A stretch of DNA of 64,000 nt. Origin: Deltaproteobacteria bacterium. GTDB lineage: Bacteria > Myxococcota_A > UBA796 > GCA-2862545. Both the position numbers and the translations under genes were made by a program. The stretch is from positions 124,001 through 188,000 of the forward strand of contig SBGP01000098.1 of assembly GCA_006226595.1 (NCBI GenBank), given 5' to 3'. The notes beneath the pieces were generated by a model that did no database searches, had not been told where the DNA came from, and saw nothing but the letters and a program-made list of their open reading frames with translations. This document shows, piece by piece, positions 52,940-62,191 of the stretch (its first letter is position 1; every line of letters begins with the position of its first letter).

Positions 52940-55000
52940 CTACTCGCTGCGGATGTACCGCCGCCAGTCGGGCTCGGGAACCAGGTGCTCCAGCTGCCCG
53001 TCGACGCGCTGACCGCGGCCATTGAACGCCGCCCGTCCCTCTTCCCCGCGCGTGATGTGGGCGGTGTGGTAGCCGCTCTGGCCCTGAAGCCCCCGCAGGC
53101 GCTGCTCGGCATCGAGGCGACGGTCGGGCAACAGCGCCACGTTTCGCGTCGAGCGGCGGTGCAGGCGCCGGTACGGGTTGGGCACGCGGCGCTCGATGCG
53201 CGCGTCGACCACCGCATCCCACAAGGCCTCGCGATGCTCGTCCATGGTTCGTTCCGCCTCGTCCGCTTGCCGACGCTGGGTCTCGAAGTCCTCCGCGGAG
53301 GCCTCGGACAGTCCCGAGCGGCGCGTCCACCACGTCGCCAGGCTGCGCTCGAGCAGCTGCACTCGCCCGAGGAGCTCGATCAGACCGTGTTCTTCGATGA
53401 GGTCTCGCGCCGCGGAGGCTTCCTCCTGAACCCAGCCGTGGACGCGGCCGTCGAACACCGCGATGCGACGCCACTGGGTCGCGATGCGCGGTGCCGCGTG
53501 GTCGGCCCGACGCGCGCGCCGCTCCTCGACCCCGGGCGCGCTCTCGGCACGCGAGCTGTCCAGGATCCGCGCGCAGTCACGGAGCGAGGTGAGCTTCTGG
53601 TGCAGGCGTACGAGCTCCCCGATGCTCTGGGCGGTCTGGCCTTCCTGCCGACGCAGGTTGAGCTCGGTGAACGCCGCGCGCTGCATCGGGGTCATGCGCT
53701 GACCGTCGAGGCCCTGCCCGATCTCGTCGATCATGGCCTCGTTCTCGGTCCGCAGATCCCGCGCCAGCGCGTCGTAGTCGAAGCGCCCCGAGCGACGACG
53801 CATGAACCGGGCGATGAACGCCTGGTTGCGTCGCGCCTCGGCACCGGTCCCGAGGGCCGCCGCGAGTTCGTCCGCGTTCCGCACCGGCCGCGCTCCCTGG
53901 GAGGGTCGGGTCACGCTGGTGATCGGTGTGATCCGCTCGTTGCCGACGAAGCCGTAGTGCGGTCCGATGAAGCGCGTCTCCTCGCGTCCTCCGGCGGACG
54001 GGCTGATCTGGCTCATGCACAGGATGATGCGGTACGGCTTGCCCTCGTCGTTGTGCCGCCAGTCGCTGCCGTAGCGCGAGAAGATGATGCTGTGGTTGCC
54101 GCCCCCGTGCCGCTGCCCGTCGCGCCCATTGTCGTTGAACACGTACAGCCAGTCGCCGGGGGTGAGCGAGTCGAGCTGGTCCATCGGCAGGTTCTCGCAG
54201 CGGAAGGCGACGTGCTCGGACGCGGCTTCACCGTCGGCGATGGCCTGCTCCTCGGTGCGGCGATGGCGCCGACTGATGCCGTCGAACACGCCCTGCCGTG
54301 CGACGCCGAGCTCGGACTCGCCGGCCTCGTTTTCGTCCTCGCCCACCGACATGGTCAGGCGACCGGTGTGGTCGAAGGACTCGCGAATACCCACGCGGTT
54401 GGCGGCGCTGACCCCGGCGTAGTGGTTCACGAGGTTGACCCAGTGCCCGCACATGCGCGCGTGCACGGCCTGGGCGAAGGAGCCGGGGCGGTAGTTGCCG
54501 GTGGCGAGGATGTGCGCCGAGAGCATCAGTCGCTGGGGGGCGGTGGAGCCGCCGACCTCGTCCCCGTTGAACAGCCGGTCCGGGATGATGTGGGTGTCAC
54601 AGAACCCCGCGAGCAGCTCCTGTTGGGTGGGCGTGAACAGTCGGTCGAGCTCCTCCTGGGACAGGGCCTCGCCACTGGCGCCGCCCAGCTGATGGGCGCG
54701 CACGGTGGGCCCGCGGTGGGCGGCCTCTTCCCGAGAGGCGCCGAAGACGTGGAGCTGGCGGCAGAACTCGCGGTTGAACTGGTCGCAGAAAGACTGCGGT
54801 CCCGCCGCTTCTCCCCCGGACGGTTCTTCCTCGGCGTCGCGCCGTTGGCTCGCGAGCGAGAGCGCGCTCGACGGCCGCCGCTGCGGGGAGAGCTCGGCCT
54901 GCCGCGCCGCATTCGAGGTCTCGGCGAGCGCGAGTGCCCCGCCGCCCGTGGGGCGAGTGGATTCAGATGCCACGGACGAACGACGCGAGCGCTGGGACAA
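52940..55000 (-). CDS. Putative secreted NlpC/P60-like amidase or effector
   Basis: 686 residues if it starts at the TTG at 55000, which has GGGAGG five bases upstream; a GTG at 55060 is an alternative. The first ~70 residues are Ser/Arg/Ala-rich. From ~75 on, FCDQFNREFCRQL, GFCDTHIIPDRLFNG, ARMCGHWVNLVNHY (Cys near 183), DWLYVFNDNG and GGNHSIIFSRY (His near 302) resemble the Cys-His pair of NlpC/P60-type cell-wall amidases. The remaining ~300 residues are helical, Arg/Glu-rich. The enzyme class is inferred. It is divergent from the two-component genes. Confidence 0.55.
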   Translation of the reverse strand: MSQRSRRSSVASESTRPTGGGALALAETSNAARQAELSPQRRPSSALSLASQRRDAEEEPSGGEAAGPQSFCDQFNREFCRQLHVFGASREEAAHRGPTVRAHQLGGASGEALSQEELDRLFTPTQQELLAGFCDTHIIPDRLFNGDEVGGSTAPQRLMLSAHILATGNYRPGSFAQAVHARMCGHWVNLVNHYAGVSAANRVGIRESFDHTGRLTMSVGEDENEAGESELGVARQGVFDGISRRHRRTEEQAIADGEAASEHVAFRCENLPMDQLDSLTPGDWLYVFNDNGRDGQRHGGGNHSIIFSRYGSDWRHNDEGKPYRIILCMSQISPSAGGREETRFIGPHYGFVGNERITPITSVTRPSQGARPVRNADELAAALGTGAEARRNQAFIARFMRRRSGRFDYDALARDLRTENEAMIDEIGQGLDGQRMTPMQRAAFTELNLRRQEGQTAQSIGELVRLHQKLTSLRDCARILDSSRAESAPGVEERRARRADHAAPRIATQWRRIAVFDGRVHGWVQEEASAARDLIEEHGLIELLGRVQLLERSLATWWTRRSGLSEASAEDFETQRRQADEAERTMDEHREALWDAVVDARIERRVPNPYRRLHRRSTRNVALLPDRRLDAEQRLRGLQGQSGYHTAHITRGEEGRAAFNGRGQRVDGQLEHLVPEPDWRRYIRSE

Positions 55001-55238
55001 GAGGACCTCCCAGGCCACGGGTATGACGACGACCTCCCGCGCCGCTCGCCCGTGTTGCACCGTGTAGTGACCCTCGTGGCCTTTGCTCGCTGGCGGGGAA
55101 ATGGGGCGACGCGCTCGACGACCGCCGCAACCCTTCGGCCGTGCGGGACGACGGCGATGTCAGGCGAGTGACGGGTCTCGCACGCACCGAAAATGCGACT
55201 CTGGCGAAGAGTCCGACAGCCCCCACCCCGAGAGTCCC

Positions 55239-55640
55239 GTGCCCAGTCCGTCCATTCTGCTGGTCGACGACGACGACGACACCCGCACCATCGGGCGCAT
55301 GGCCCTCGCCCGAATCGGCGACATCGACGTTCGGTGCGCGGCGGATGGCGCCCAGGCCATCGAGATGGCACTCGCGAGCCCGCCGGACATCGTGCTGCTC
55401 GACGTGATGATGCCGGGGATGAGCGGCCCCGAGACCCTCGCCGCCTTTCGAGAGCACCACACGCTCCACGCCGTACCGGTGATCTTCGTGACGGCGACCG
55501 TGAGCCCCGACGAGCTGAGCTCCTACGAAGCCCAGGGCGCCGCAGGCGTGATCTGCAAGCCCTACGACGTCATGCGTCTCGCCTCCGAAGTCGTCCGCCT
55601 CTCCGAAGCCTGGCACCGCGCACGCACCCGCTCGACATGA
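55239..55640 (+). CDS. Response regulator receiver protein
   Basis: 133 residues from a GTG. Single REC domain: acidic pocket DDDDD (9-13), phospho-acceptor Asp55 in LLDVMMPG, Thr85/87 in FVTAT and Lys107 in CKPYD. No output domain, so it acts by protein interaction or phosphotransfer. Overlaps the histidine kinase ATG by four bases, so the two are co-translated. Confidence 0.93.
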   Translation: MPSPSILLVDDDDDTRTIGRMALARIGDIDVRCAADGAQAIEMALASPPDIVLLDVMMPGMSGPETLAAFREHHTLHAVPVIFVTATVSPDELSSYEAQGAAGVICKPYDVMRLASEVVRLSEAWHRARTRST

Positions 55641-56941
55641 CCACCACCCCTCCCAGCCTTTCGCTCCGAGAGCGATTGGCGGCGCTCCCCGTTCACCCGA
55701 ACCTGGCCCGAGACCCGGAGAGCCTCGACCGGGCCCGACTGCTCGCGCGGACCGGCATGGTCCTGGGGGCGCTGCTCAGCGCGTCCTGCCTGCACCGCAC
55801 GCTCACCGACCCGCTGCCCGGTCCCCTGCTCGCAGCGGAGCTGGTGAGCATCCTGATGTTCCTCGCACTGCCGGTGCTGGTGCGCTTCTCCCCATGGCCA
55901 TGGGTTCCCGCCATGGTGCCGGTGTCGGCGTTTCTCGGCATTCCCGCGCTCGCCGCGTACCTTCAGGGCGGTATCGAGGTCCCGGGGCTCGCCGCGCTGC
56001 CCCTCGCCCCGGTCGTCGCGACCTTCTTCGGAGGACCGTTCCTGGGCGCGTTTGCCGGCGCCGTCGCCGTCGTCGAGGTCGGCGTGTTCGCCTACCTCGA
56101 CCACATCGGCTTCGTGTTTCCGGGTGGGCCGATTCCAGACATCGCCAATGCGCGCACGAACGTCCTGCTCCTGCTCATCGGCATCGGCTGGGGGTGTAGC
56201 CTGCTCTACGAGCGGCAACGGCTCGCGAAGGTCGCAGCACTCCACGCCGAGGAGCGTCGCACCGCCGAGTCCAAGGACCGGCTGATCTCTACCGTGAGTC
56301 ACGAGCTGCGCAGCCCGCTCGCCGCCGTGCACGGGGCGCTGCAGCTCCTCGACCACAACGTCGTCGGAGAGCTGCCCGAGGAAGCCGCGATGCTGGTGCA
56401 CATCGCGCTTCGCAACAGCACCCGCCTCGCCTCCCTGGTCGACGAACTGCTGCACTTCCAGGCGCTGCATACCGGAGCGCTGGCGATCCAGGTGCAGCCC
56501 GTTCGGGTGAAGGAGCTTCTCCACGAGCTCCACGACGTCCCCGAGCTGCCTCAGCCTACCCTCGTGTCGAGTGCTGGGAGCGACGCGGTCGTGGTGCTCG
56601 CCGACCCCGCGCGCTTCGTGGCCGTGTGGGCCAACCTCCTGTCCAACGCACGCCGCCACGCGCCGGGTTCCGAGGTGGACATCGAGGTCACCGACACCCG
56701 CGGATGGGTCCGGGTCGCAGTGTCGGACCGCGGCCCCGGGCTGCCCCCCGACGTGGCGGCGGACTCGCTGTTCGAGCCCTTCGTACAGGGCTCGGTGGGA
56801 CTCGACCGTGCCAAGGAGGGCGCTGGCCTCGGGCTCGCCATCGTCCGTGCTGTGGTCGAGGGCTGCGGAGGCCGGGTGGGCGCACACGACCGCGAAGGCG
56901 GTGGCGCCGTGTTCTGGCTGGAGCTGCCAGAGGTAGCGTGA
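55637..56941 (+). CDS. Membrane histidine kinase
   Basis: 434 residues. Five or six spans over residues ~38-190. HisKA: STVSHELRSPLAAVHG with His222; HATPase: N-box ANLLSNARRHAPG, SDRGPGLP, GAGLGLAIVRAVVE. No extracellular sensor domain, so the signal is probably membrane or internal. Works with the receiver protein just upstream. Ends nine bases from the convergent barrel-like gene. Confidence 0.93.
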   Translation: MTTTPPSLSLRERLAALPVHPNLARDPESLDRARLLARTGMVLGALLSASCLHRTLTDPLPGPLLAAELVSILMFLALPVLVRFSPWPWVPAMVPVSAFLGIPALAAYLQGGIEVPGLAALPLAPVVATFFGGPFLGAFAGAVAVVEVGVFAYLDHIGFVFPGGPIPDIANARTNVLLLLIGIGWGCSLLYERQRLAKVAALHAEERRTAESKDRLISTVSHELRSPLAAVHGALQLLDHNVVGELPEEAAMLVHIALRNSTRLASLVDELLHFQALHTGALAIQVQPVRVKELLHELHDVPELPQPTLVSSAGSDAVVVLADPARFVAVWANLLSNARRHAPGSEVDIEVTDTRGWVRVAVSDRGPGLPPDVAADSLFEPFVQGSVGLDRAKEGAGLGLAIVRAVVEGCGGRVGAHDREGGGAVFWLELPEVA

Positions 56942-56950
56942 GCGCCGGAC

Positions 56951-57562
56951 TCAGAGCACGAACCGGTAGCCGACCGAGGGGCTGATCGACGCACTGCTCG
57001 CGTCACCGGTGACGCGCCCATCGAGCTTCGAGGCGGTGAACAGCCCTTGCACGGCGACCTCGCCCGGCCCCGCGGGAATGCGGATGCCGAGCGCCCCCAT
57101 CACACCGAGGCGGGTGTAGACCTCGCGATGCTCGCCGAAGGCCTCCCCACCGGCCGAGCCATCGACGCGACTCTCGAGCAGGAAGGCCTGCGGCCCGACC
57201 TCGACGTCGACAACCACGGGGCCCTCGGGGTTGGTGATCGCGAAGGCGACACCGCCGCCAAGCATCAGCTCCTGCTGTCGCAGCTCGTAGTCGAAGCTTC
57301 CGCTGGGCACACGGTCGTCCGACACGGAACCCGAGGACCGCGGCGGCGCCCAGGCTGCCCCGCCCCACAGTCGGAAGCGTCGCTGTGCCGGCGGGAGCTC
57401 GACCCCGAGGGTCACTCGGGGGAGTGCCGTGATGTCCAACGGCGACAGCGCAAAGGCGGGACCGGCGTGCAAGCCAAGCACGAACGAGGCGGGCTCGGCG
57501 TACGCCGGGGCGGTGAGCAGGAGCCCAGCCGCGAAGAACAGACGCGTCATCTGGGCCCCCAT
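56951..57562 (-). CDS. Outer-membrane-barrel-like protein
   Basis: 203 residues from an ATG overlapping the upstream stop; an internal ATG (57550) gives a tidy signal peptide MTRLFFAAGLLLTAPAYA. The rest has amphipathic strands with Gly/aromatic endings (FRLWGGAAWAPP, ELMLGGGVAFAI, YTRLGVMGALGIRI, SISPSVGYRFVL). Ending in an aromatic-Leu (FVL) is typical of barrels. Function unknown; linked to the TIG/kelch lipoprotein. Confidence 0.7.
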   Translation of the reverse strand: MGAQMTRLFFAAGLLLTAPAYAEPASFVLGLHAGPAFALSPLDITALPRVTLGVELPPAQRRFRLWGGAAWAPPRSSGSVSDDRVPSGSFDYELRQQELMLGGGVAFAITNPEGPVVVDVEVGPQAFLLESRVDGSAGGEAFGEHREVYTRLGVMGALGIRIPAGPGEVAVQGLFTASKLDGRVTGDASSASISPSVGYRFVL

Positions 57563-60459
57563 CAGTAGTTGTTCCACTCGACCGAGGTCGAGGCGTTCTC
57601 GGTGTCGGTCGTACCGCCGACCACGAAGATGACCGAGGATTCCTGCGTCGAGCCGGAGAGGTACCGGGGCACGATCAGGTTGGCCTCGTTGGCGAGGCCG
57701 TTCCAGTTCTGGAGATCCGGCGGGTCGGGCGGGCCGCTGTTGCAGCCAGGCAGTCCGGTGGCGCAGATCCCGGCGGAGTCGCCGCCATCATCCGGCTGAC
57801 CGCCGGTGGCGCCGAACACGTACAGGGTGTCGCCCGCCGAGGCGAAGGCGTAGCCCGCGCGGGTGTTCGGTAGCGTATCCACCTCGACGAACCCGGTGAC
57901 GTCGCCCCCCGCTGCGATCCGCGCCGCATCGAAGGTACCGACCAGGCCTCCGCCCGTGGTCCGGCCACCGCCGAAGTACAGCCAGGTGTCGCCCTGCGGC
58001 ACGACGGAGTGCAGGTTCGAGTCGGCGACGAAGGTCGCGCCCTCGTAGCGCGGGTTGGTCAGCGTGGTCGTAGAGTTCGAGAAGTTGGCGGGAACGTCGT
58101 GATCACCTGGGCCGTTGCGGGTGATCTGCAGCCACTGGATGTCGTCCCGGGCATCCGACGCGTCCTTGCCTCCCGCGACAACGAGGGTCGCGAAGCCCGG
58201 GTCGCCCGGATCGATGCCGATCGCCGCGTAGGGCGACTGACGTCCGGCGGCCATCGTCGGCAGGGGCGACCACTCGCCGAGGTCGCCGACGCGTAGGGGC
58301 ACACCGGATCCGACGGTCCCGCCGACATCCGTGAAGCTCTCGGCAGCGACATCGGCGAGGAACTGCTCGGCACCGGAGGGCGCGTCCGCTGCGGGTGAGC
58401 GGTACACGCGGTAGCCCACCGCGCCGGCCACGGGTGTCCACGTCAGCGTGGGCTCGACGCCTCCGGGAATGTCTGGGAGCCGCACCGCGAAGGCATCGCT
58501 CGGCAGCCCCTCTCCGCCAGGGTTGTCGTCGTCGCTCGCGTCGTACAGCGCTGCGACCCTGTAGGTCCACCGCCCCGGACCCAGGCCCTGGCCGACGGTG
58601 ACCGCGAGGTCCGTGACCTCGGGCGCCTCGAGCGGATCGAGGATCTGGGCCCGCCACCCGGTGTTCACCGGGCCGCTGTCGTCCACACCGCCGACCACGT
58701 ACACGAAGCGGTCGAGGGTCGCAGCGGTCGCGTGGGACAAGGCCCGCGGTAGCGGCTTGGGTAGCGAACGGAAGCTGGAGAGATCGCCGAACACGTCGAC
58801 CGCGCTGGCCTCGATGCTGTCGAGGCGGGTCCCCGCACCGTCATCGCCGCCAAGCACGTACAGGAAGCGCGCGGTGGTCGTCGCCCGCCCCGCGACCGCC
58901 GCCGGCGCGCGGCGCGCCACCGCGAGGCCCGGACCGGCGTTCCACGCCGAGAGGTTGCGCGAGGGCAGCGCCACCGAGACCGACGCGTAGCTGGCCCAGG
59001 TGCCATCGTCGTTGGTCACCCACACCAGGCACACCGACGGACTCAGCCCGGTGGTCGGCATCGTGGCCTGGATCTGGTCCACGGTGAAGCTGTCGACCGT
59101 CGCACCGATGCGGGCGCCAAGCGTGCCCGACGACAGCTCGCGGCACTCGATCTCGACCGTGGGATTGCGGAAGTTCTCGCCAAGGATGGTGGCGGCGAGG
59201 TCGTTCTGGTTGTCGGTCGACACCGGGGAGACCGCGGTGATCACGGGCGGCGGGTCCGCCGTCACCGTGAAGGCGAGCGGTAGCTGCCCGATGCTGCCAT
59301 CCGGGTTGATCACGAGCACGTCGTAGCGGCCGACGGCGAGACCCTCGGGTACCACCGCCGTGAGGCGCTGCTCGCTCTCGAAGGTCACGCCGCGAAGCTC
59401 GGTGGCCAGGCTCGTGTCCGACGGCGTCTCCGGGGACAGGTAGACCCGCGGCGGGTCCTGGAAGCCGGGGCTGCCGGCGCGCAAGGTCACGGGCGTCGAC
59501 GCCGATGTCCAGCCGAACGGGGGGTCGATCGCCGAGAGCGCGAGGGAGAGGTCGGCCTCGACGGAGAACGCCTCCTCGAGGACCGCGCTGCACCCTGACT
59601 CGTCCGAGACCACGACGTCGTAGCTGCCTTCGGGCATGCCATCCGGGACGGTGGCGAAGATGCGGCTCGGACGCCCGGCATCCCAGGTGTACGACACGCT
59701 CGTCTCGGTGCCGGCCGCGTCGACGAGGAGCACCTCGGTGACCGAGCCCTCGATGCCCGTGACCCACACACTGACCTGCGTGAACGTGTCCTGGTACACG
59801 ACGGGCGGATCGACGAAGAACACAATCGGTTCCTGCGCAATCTCGAGCGCGTCGACGAGCGTGGTCTCGCATCCGCCAGCGATCCCCACCGTGACGTCGT
59901 GGAGGCCGGTGGACAGTCCCGCCGGAGCCTCGGCGACGACCTCGGTCTCGGAGACCGAGACGACCGTGGCTTCCGCTTCGCCGACCCACACCTGGGTGTA
60001 GCCGTCGACGAAGCCCTCACCGGTGATCGTGAACTCGGTGCCCGCGCACACCAGATCCGGGTCCACCGCCGTCAGGGTTGGCGGCCCGACGACGATGAAG
60101 TCCACCGCGCTCGTCGCCTGGCTGCCGTCAGGGTTGGTGACCTCGACCGTGTACGTGCCCTCGGCCGTGCCGACGGGCAGCTCGAACTGCATCTGGGTCG
60201 AGGACTGCCAGGTCTCCGAGACGTCGACGGCCGTCTCGTCCTGGTCGTAGAGCACGACGTCGGGGAGCGCGAGGCTCGCGTCGGTGAGCGTGTTCTCGGG
60301 CATCGGTGCGAAGTTCGCGCCGGTGATCGTACCGGTTCCGCCCACCTCGTCGCAGAACGCACCCGGCTCGACGGCTTCGATGGAGGGCGTCGCCGGACCG
60401 GTGAGCTCGTAGCTACATCCCAGCAACCCGAGCAGGACCATCACCCGTGTGTGCCGCAT
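57562..60459 (-). CDS. Large TIG/IPT plus kelch-like lipoprotein
   Basis: 965 residues from an ATG with GGAGG; lipobox VLLGLLGC, Cys15. The first half holds several IPT/TIG-type beta domains (PTLTAVDPDLVCAGTEFTITGEGF, PPVITAVSPVST, TYTVEVTNPDGS). The second half has kelch-like blocks (FLYVLGGDDGAG, FVYVVGGVDDSG, TLVVAGGKDASD, LYVFGATGGQ) and an Fn3-like module. Such arrangements are typical of myxobacterial cell-surface adhesins or sugar-binding proteins. The barrel-like gene overlaps its stop (TGATG). Confidence 0.85.
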   Translation of the reverse strand: MRHTRVMVLLGLLGCSYELTGPATPSIEAVEPGAFCDEVGGTGTITGANFAPMPENTLTDASLALPDVVLYDQDETAVDVSETWQSSTQMQFELPVGTAEGTYTVEVTNPDGSQATSAVDFIVVGPPTLTAVDPDLVCAGTEFTITGEGFVDGYTQVWVGEAEATVVSVSETEVVAEAPAGLSTGLHDVTVGIAGGCETTLVDALEIAQEPIVFFVDPPVVYQDTFTQVSVWVTGIEGSVTEVLLVDAAGTETSVSYTWDAGRPSRIFATVPDGMPEGSYDVVVSDESGCSAVLEEAFSVEADLSLALSAIDPPFGWTSASTPVTLRAGSPGFQDPPRVYLSPETPSDTSLATELRGVTFESEQRLTAVVPEGLAVGRYDVLVINPDGSIGQLPLAFTVTADPPPVITAVSPVSTDNQNDLAATILGENFRNPTVEIECRELSSGTLGARIGATVDSFTVDQIQATMPTTGLSPSVCLVWVTNDDGTWASYASVSVALPSRNLSAWNAGPGLAVARRAPAAVAGRATTTARFLYVLGGDDGAGTRLDSIEASAVDVFGDLSSFRSLPKPLPRALSHATAATLDRFVYVVGGVDDSGPVNTGWRAQILDPLEAPEVTDLAVTVGQGLGPGRWTYRVAALYDASDDDNPGGEGLPSDAFAVRLPDIPGGVEPTLTWTPVAGAVGYRVYRSPAADAPSGAEQFLADVAAESFTDVGGTVGSGVPLRVGDLGEWSPLPTMAAGRQSPYAAIGIDPGDPGFATLVVAGGKDASDARDDIQWLQITRNGPGDHDVPANFSNSTTTLTNPRYEGATFVADSNLHSVVPQGDTWLYFGGGRTTGGGLVGTFDAARIAAGGDVTGFVEVDTLPNTRAGYAFASAGDTLYVFGATGGQPDDGGDSAGICATGLPGCNSGPPDPPDLQNWNGLANEANLIVPRYLSGSTQESSVIFVVGGTTDTENASTSVEWNNY

Positions 60460-60661
60460 CTCCACCTCCGCCAGAAACCGTACCGAACAAATCGCGCCCA
60501 CGTGAAGACTCGGCAGACCCAGCCCGCAGACCCCGTGGCACGGACGCGCTCGAGCAGCCGAACGACCACCCTTCCAGTCGAAGAACGCGCCAGGGCATGG
60601 CGGACGGACAAAAAACGTGGACCTCGGGCAACGTCGCGCCGAGAGCCGGACCTGCGGCAAG

Positions 60662-62122
60662 ATGGAGGCGATGCTGCGCTCACTTCCCCTGCTGCTCCTC
60701 GCCGCCTGCGGTGGACCGCCCGTCGCGCCATTCGAGACGACGCGGGCCGAGGAGTGGCGGCCACAGCTGCACTTCTCCCCCACATCGGGCTGGCTCAACG
60801 ATCCGGTCGGCCTTGTCCGCTTCGACGGCGTGTACCACCTGTTCTTCCAGCACTACCCGGACGACACGGTGTGGGGCCCCATGCACTGGGGCCACGCGAC
60901 CTCGGCGGATCTGCTCCACTGGGAGGAGCAGCCCATCGCGCTCTCGCCGGACCCGGCGCTCGGGACGGTGTTCTCGGGCTCGGCCATCGTGCTCGAAGAC
61001 GGGCTGACCGGCGTGTGCGCGAGCCGGTGCATCGCGCTGATGTTCACGCACAACGGCGGCGACAGTGGCGACCAGAAGCAGTCGCTCGCCACCTCACTCG
61101 ACGGGGTGGCGTTCACCGTGCATCCGGCGAGCCCGGTCATCGCCAACCCCGGCATCCGAGACTTTCGGGATCCCCGCGTGTACCTCCGCGACGACGGGCG
61201 CTACGGCGCCCTGATCAGCGAGGGAGACGCGGTGGGCCTGTGGGTCAGCGACGACCTGCTCGCGTGGACGCGGGAAGGCGGCATGCCCATCGACAGCGAC
61301 GGCGTCGTCGAGACCCCGGACGTGGTGCACTTCGGCGACACCAGCACGCTGAGCACCGGGCTCGCCATCGCCGTGAACCCCGGCGGACCGGCGGGAGGAT
61401 CCGGTCAGGGCTGGCTCGACGGCGGACCAGAGCCGAGTGCCACCGCGCGCTCGCTGGCGTGGATGGACCACGGGCCCGACTTCTACGCGTTCCAGGCGTG
61501 GGCCGATCCGGCCGCCACCGAGGCGCCCGGCGCGGCGCCGTCGGTAGGTCTCGCGTGGGCGATGAACTGGCGCTACGCCCTGCGCACCCCCACCGAACCC
61601 TGGCGGGGCGCGATGTCCCTCCCCCGGCGGCTGGGGGCGGCGGAGGGCCAGCTGGCCCAGCACGCGATTGCGCTCGACGCGCTGGTGCGCGGCACGCCGG
61701 TCGACCTGGCGAGCGCGAGCCCTCGCCGCGTGGAACAGGCCCTCGAGTCGTTCGAAGGCGAGGTCTACCGCCTGCGCCTCGCCTCGGGAGAAGCCACCCA
61801 CTGCGACCTGGGCCTTCGCGAGAGCGAAGACGCCGGCACCCGCATCACCTGGGACGGAGACACCCTATCGGTCGACCGCAGCTTCTCGGGCGAGGTCGAC
61901 TTCGACGACAGCTTCGCCGCGGTCCACACCGCTCCCCTGTCGACGGCGGGCCTGGACCTCGAGGTGGTGGTCGACACGAGCATGCTCGAGATCTTCGCTG
62001 GCGACGGGCAGGTCGTGTTCACCGAGCGCATCTTTCCGCCGTACGACGCGACGGGCATCTCCGTGAGCTGCGACGCCGAGGTGGACCTGCGCATCGACCT
62101 TCTCCACTCGATCTGGCGCTAG
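60662..62122 (+). CDS. GH32 family fructan hydrolase-like lipoprotein
   Basis: 486 residues; ATG at 60662 (an ATG at 60671 is possible). Lipobox LLLLAAC, Cys16. GH32 motifs: WLNDPVG (Asp47 nucleophile; usually WMNDPNG), FRDPRVY (Asp170), and ETPDVV (Glu217 acid/base; usual ECPD has Cys where Thr is here). The C-terminal part is the beta-sandwich domain. Likely a levanase or inulinase on the cell surface. Polysaccharide specificity unknown. Confidence 0.9.
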   Translation: MEAMLRSLPLLLLAACGGPPVAPFETTRAEEWRPQLHFSPTSGWLNDPVGLVRFDGVYHLFFQHYPDDTVWGPMHWGHATSADLLHWEEQPIALSPDPALGTVFSGSAIVLEDGLTGVCASRCIALMFTHNGGDSGDQKQSLATSLDGVAFTVHPASPVIANPGIRDFRDPRVYLRDDGRYGALISEGDAVGLWVSDDLLAWTREGGMPIDSDGVVETPDVVHFGDTSTLSTGLAIAVNPGGPAGGSGQGWLDGGPEPSATARSLAWMDHGPDFYAFQAWADPAATEAPGAAPSVGLAWAMNWRYALRTPTEPWRGAMSLPRRLGAAEGQLAQHAIALDALVRGTPVDLASASPRRVEQALESFEGEVYRLRLASGEATHCDLGLRESEDAGTRITWDGDTLSVDRSFSGEVDFDDSFAAVHTAPLSTAGLDLEVVVDTSMLEIFAGDGQVVFTERIFPPYDATGISVSCDAEVDLRIDLLHSIWR

Positions 62123-62147
62123 CGCCGGACGCCCGGGCCACGAAGAA

Positions 62148-62171
62148 GGGCCCGAGCCGAAGCCCGGGCCC
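62148..62171. terminator. Hairpin between convergent genes
   Basis: GGGCCCGAGC and GCCCGGGCCC arms with a CGAA loop; one mismatch (A-C). It lies between the ends of the GH32 gene (plus) and the TSP3-repeat gene (minus), so a bidirectional terminator is likely. Confidence 0.75.
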
Positions 62172-62191
62172 TCGTCGCGACCTGGTTCAGG

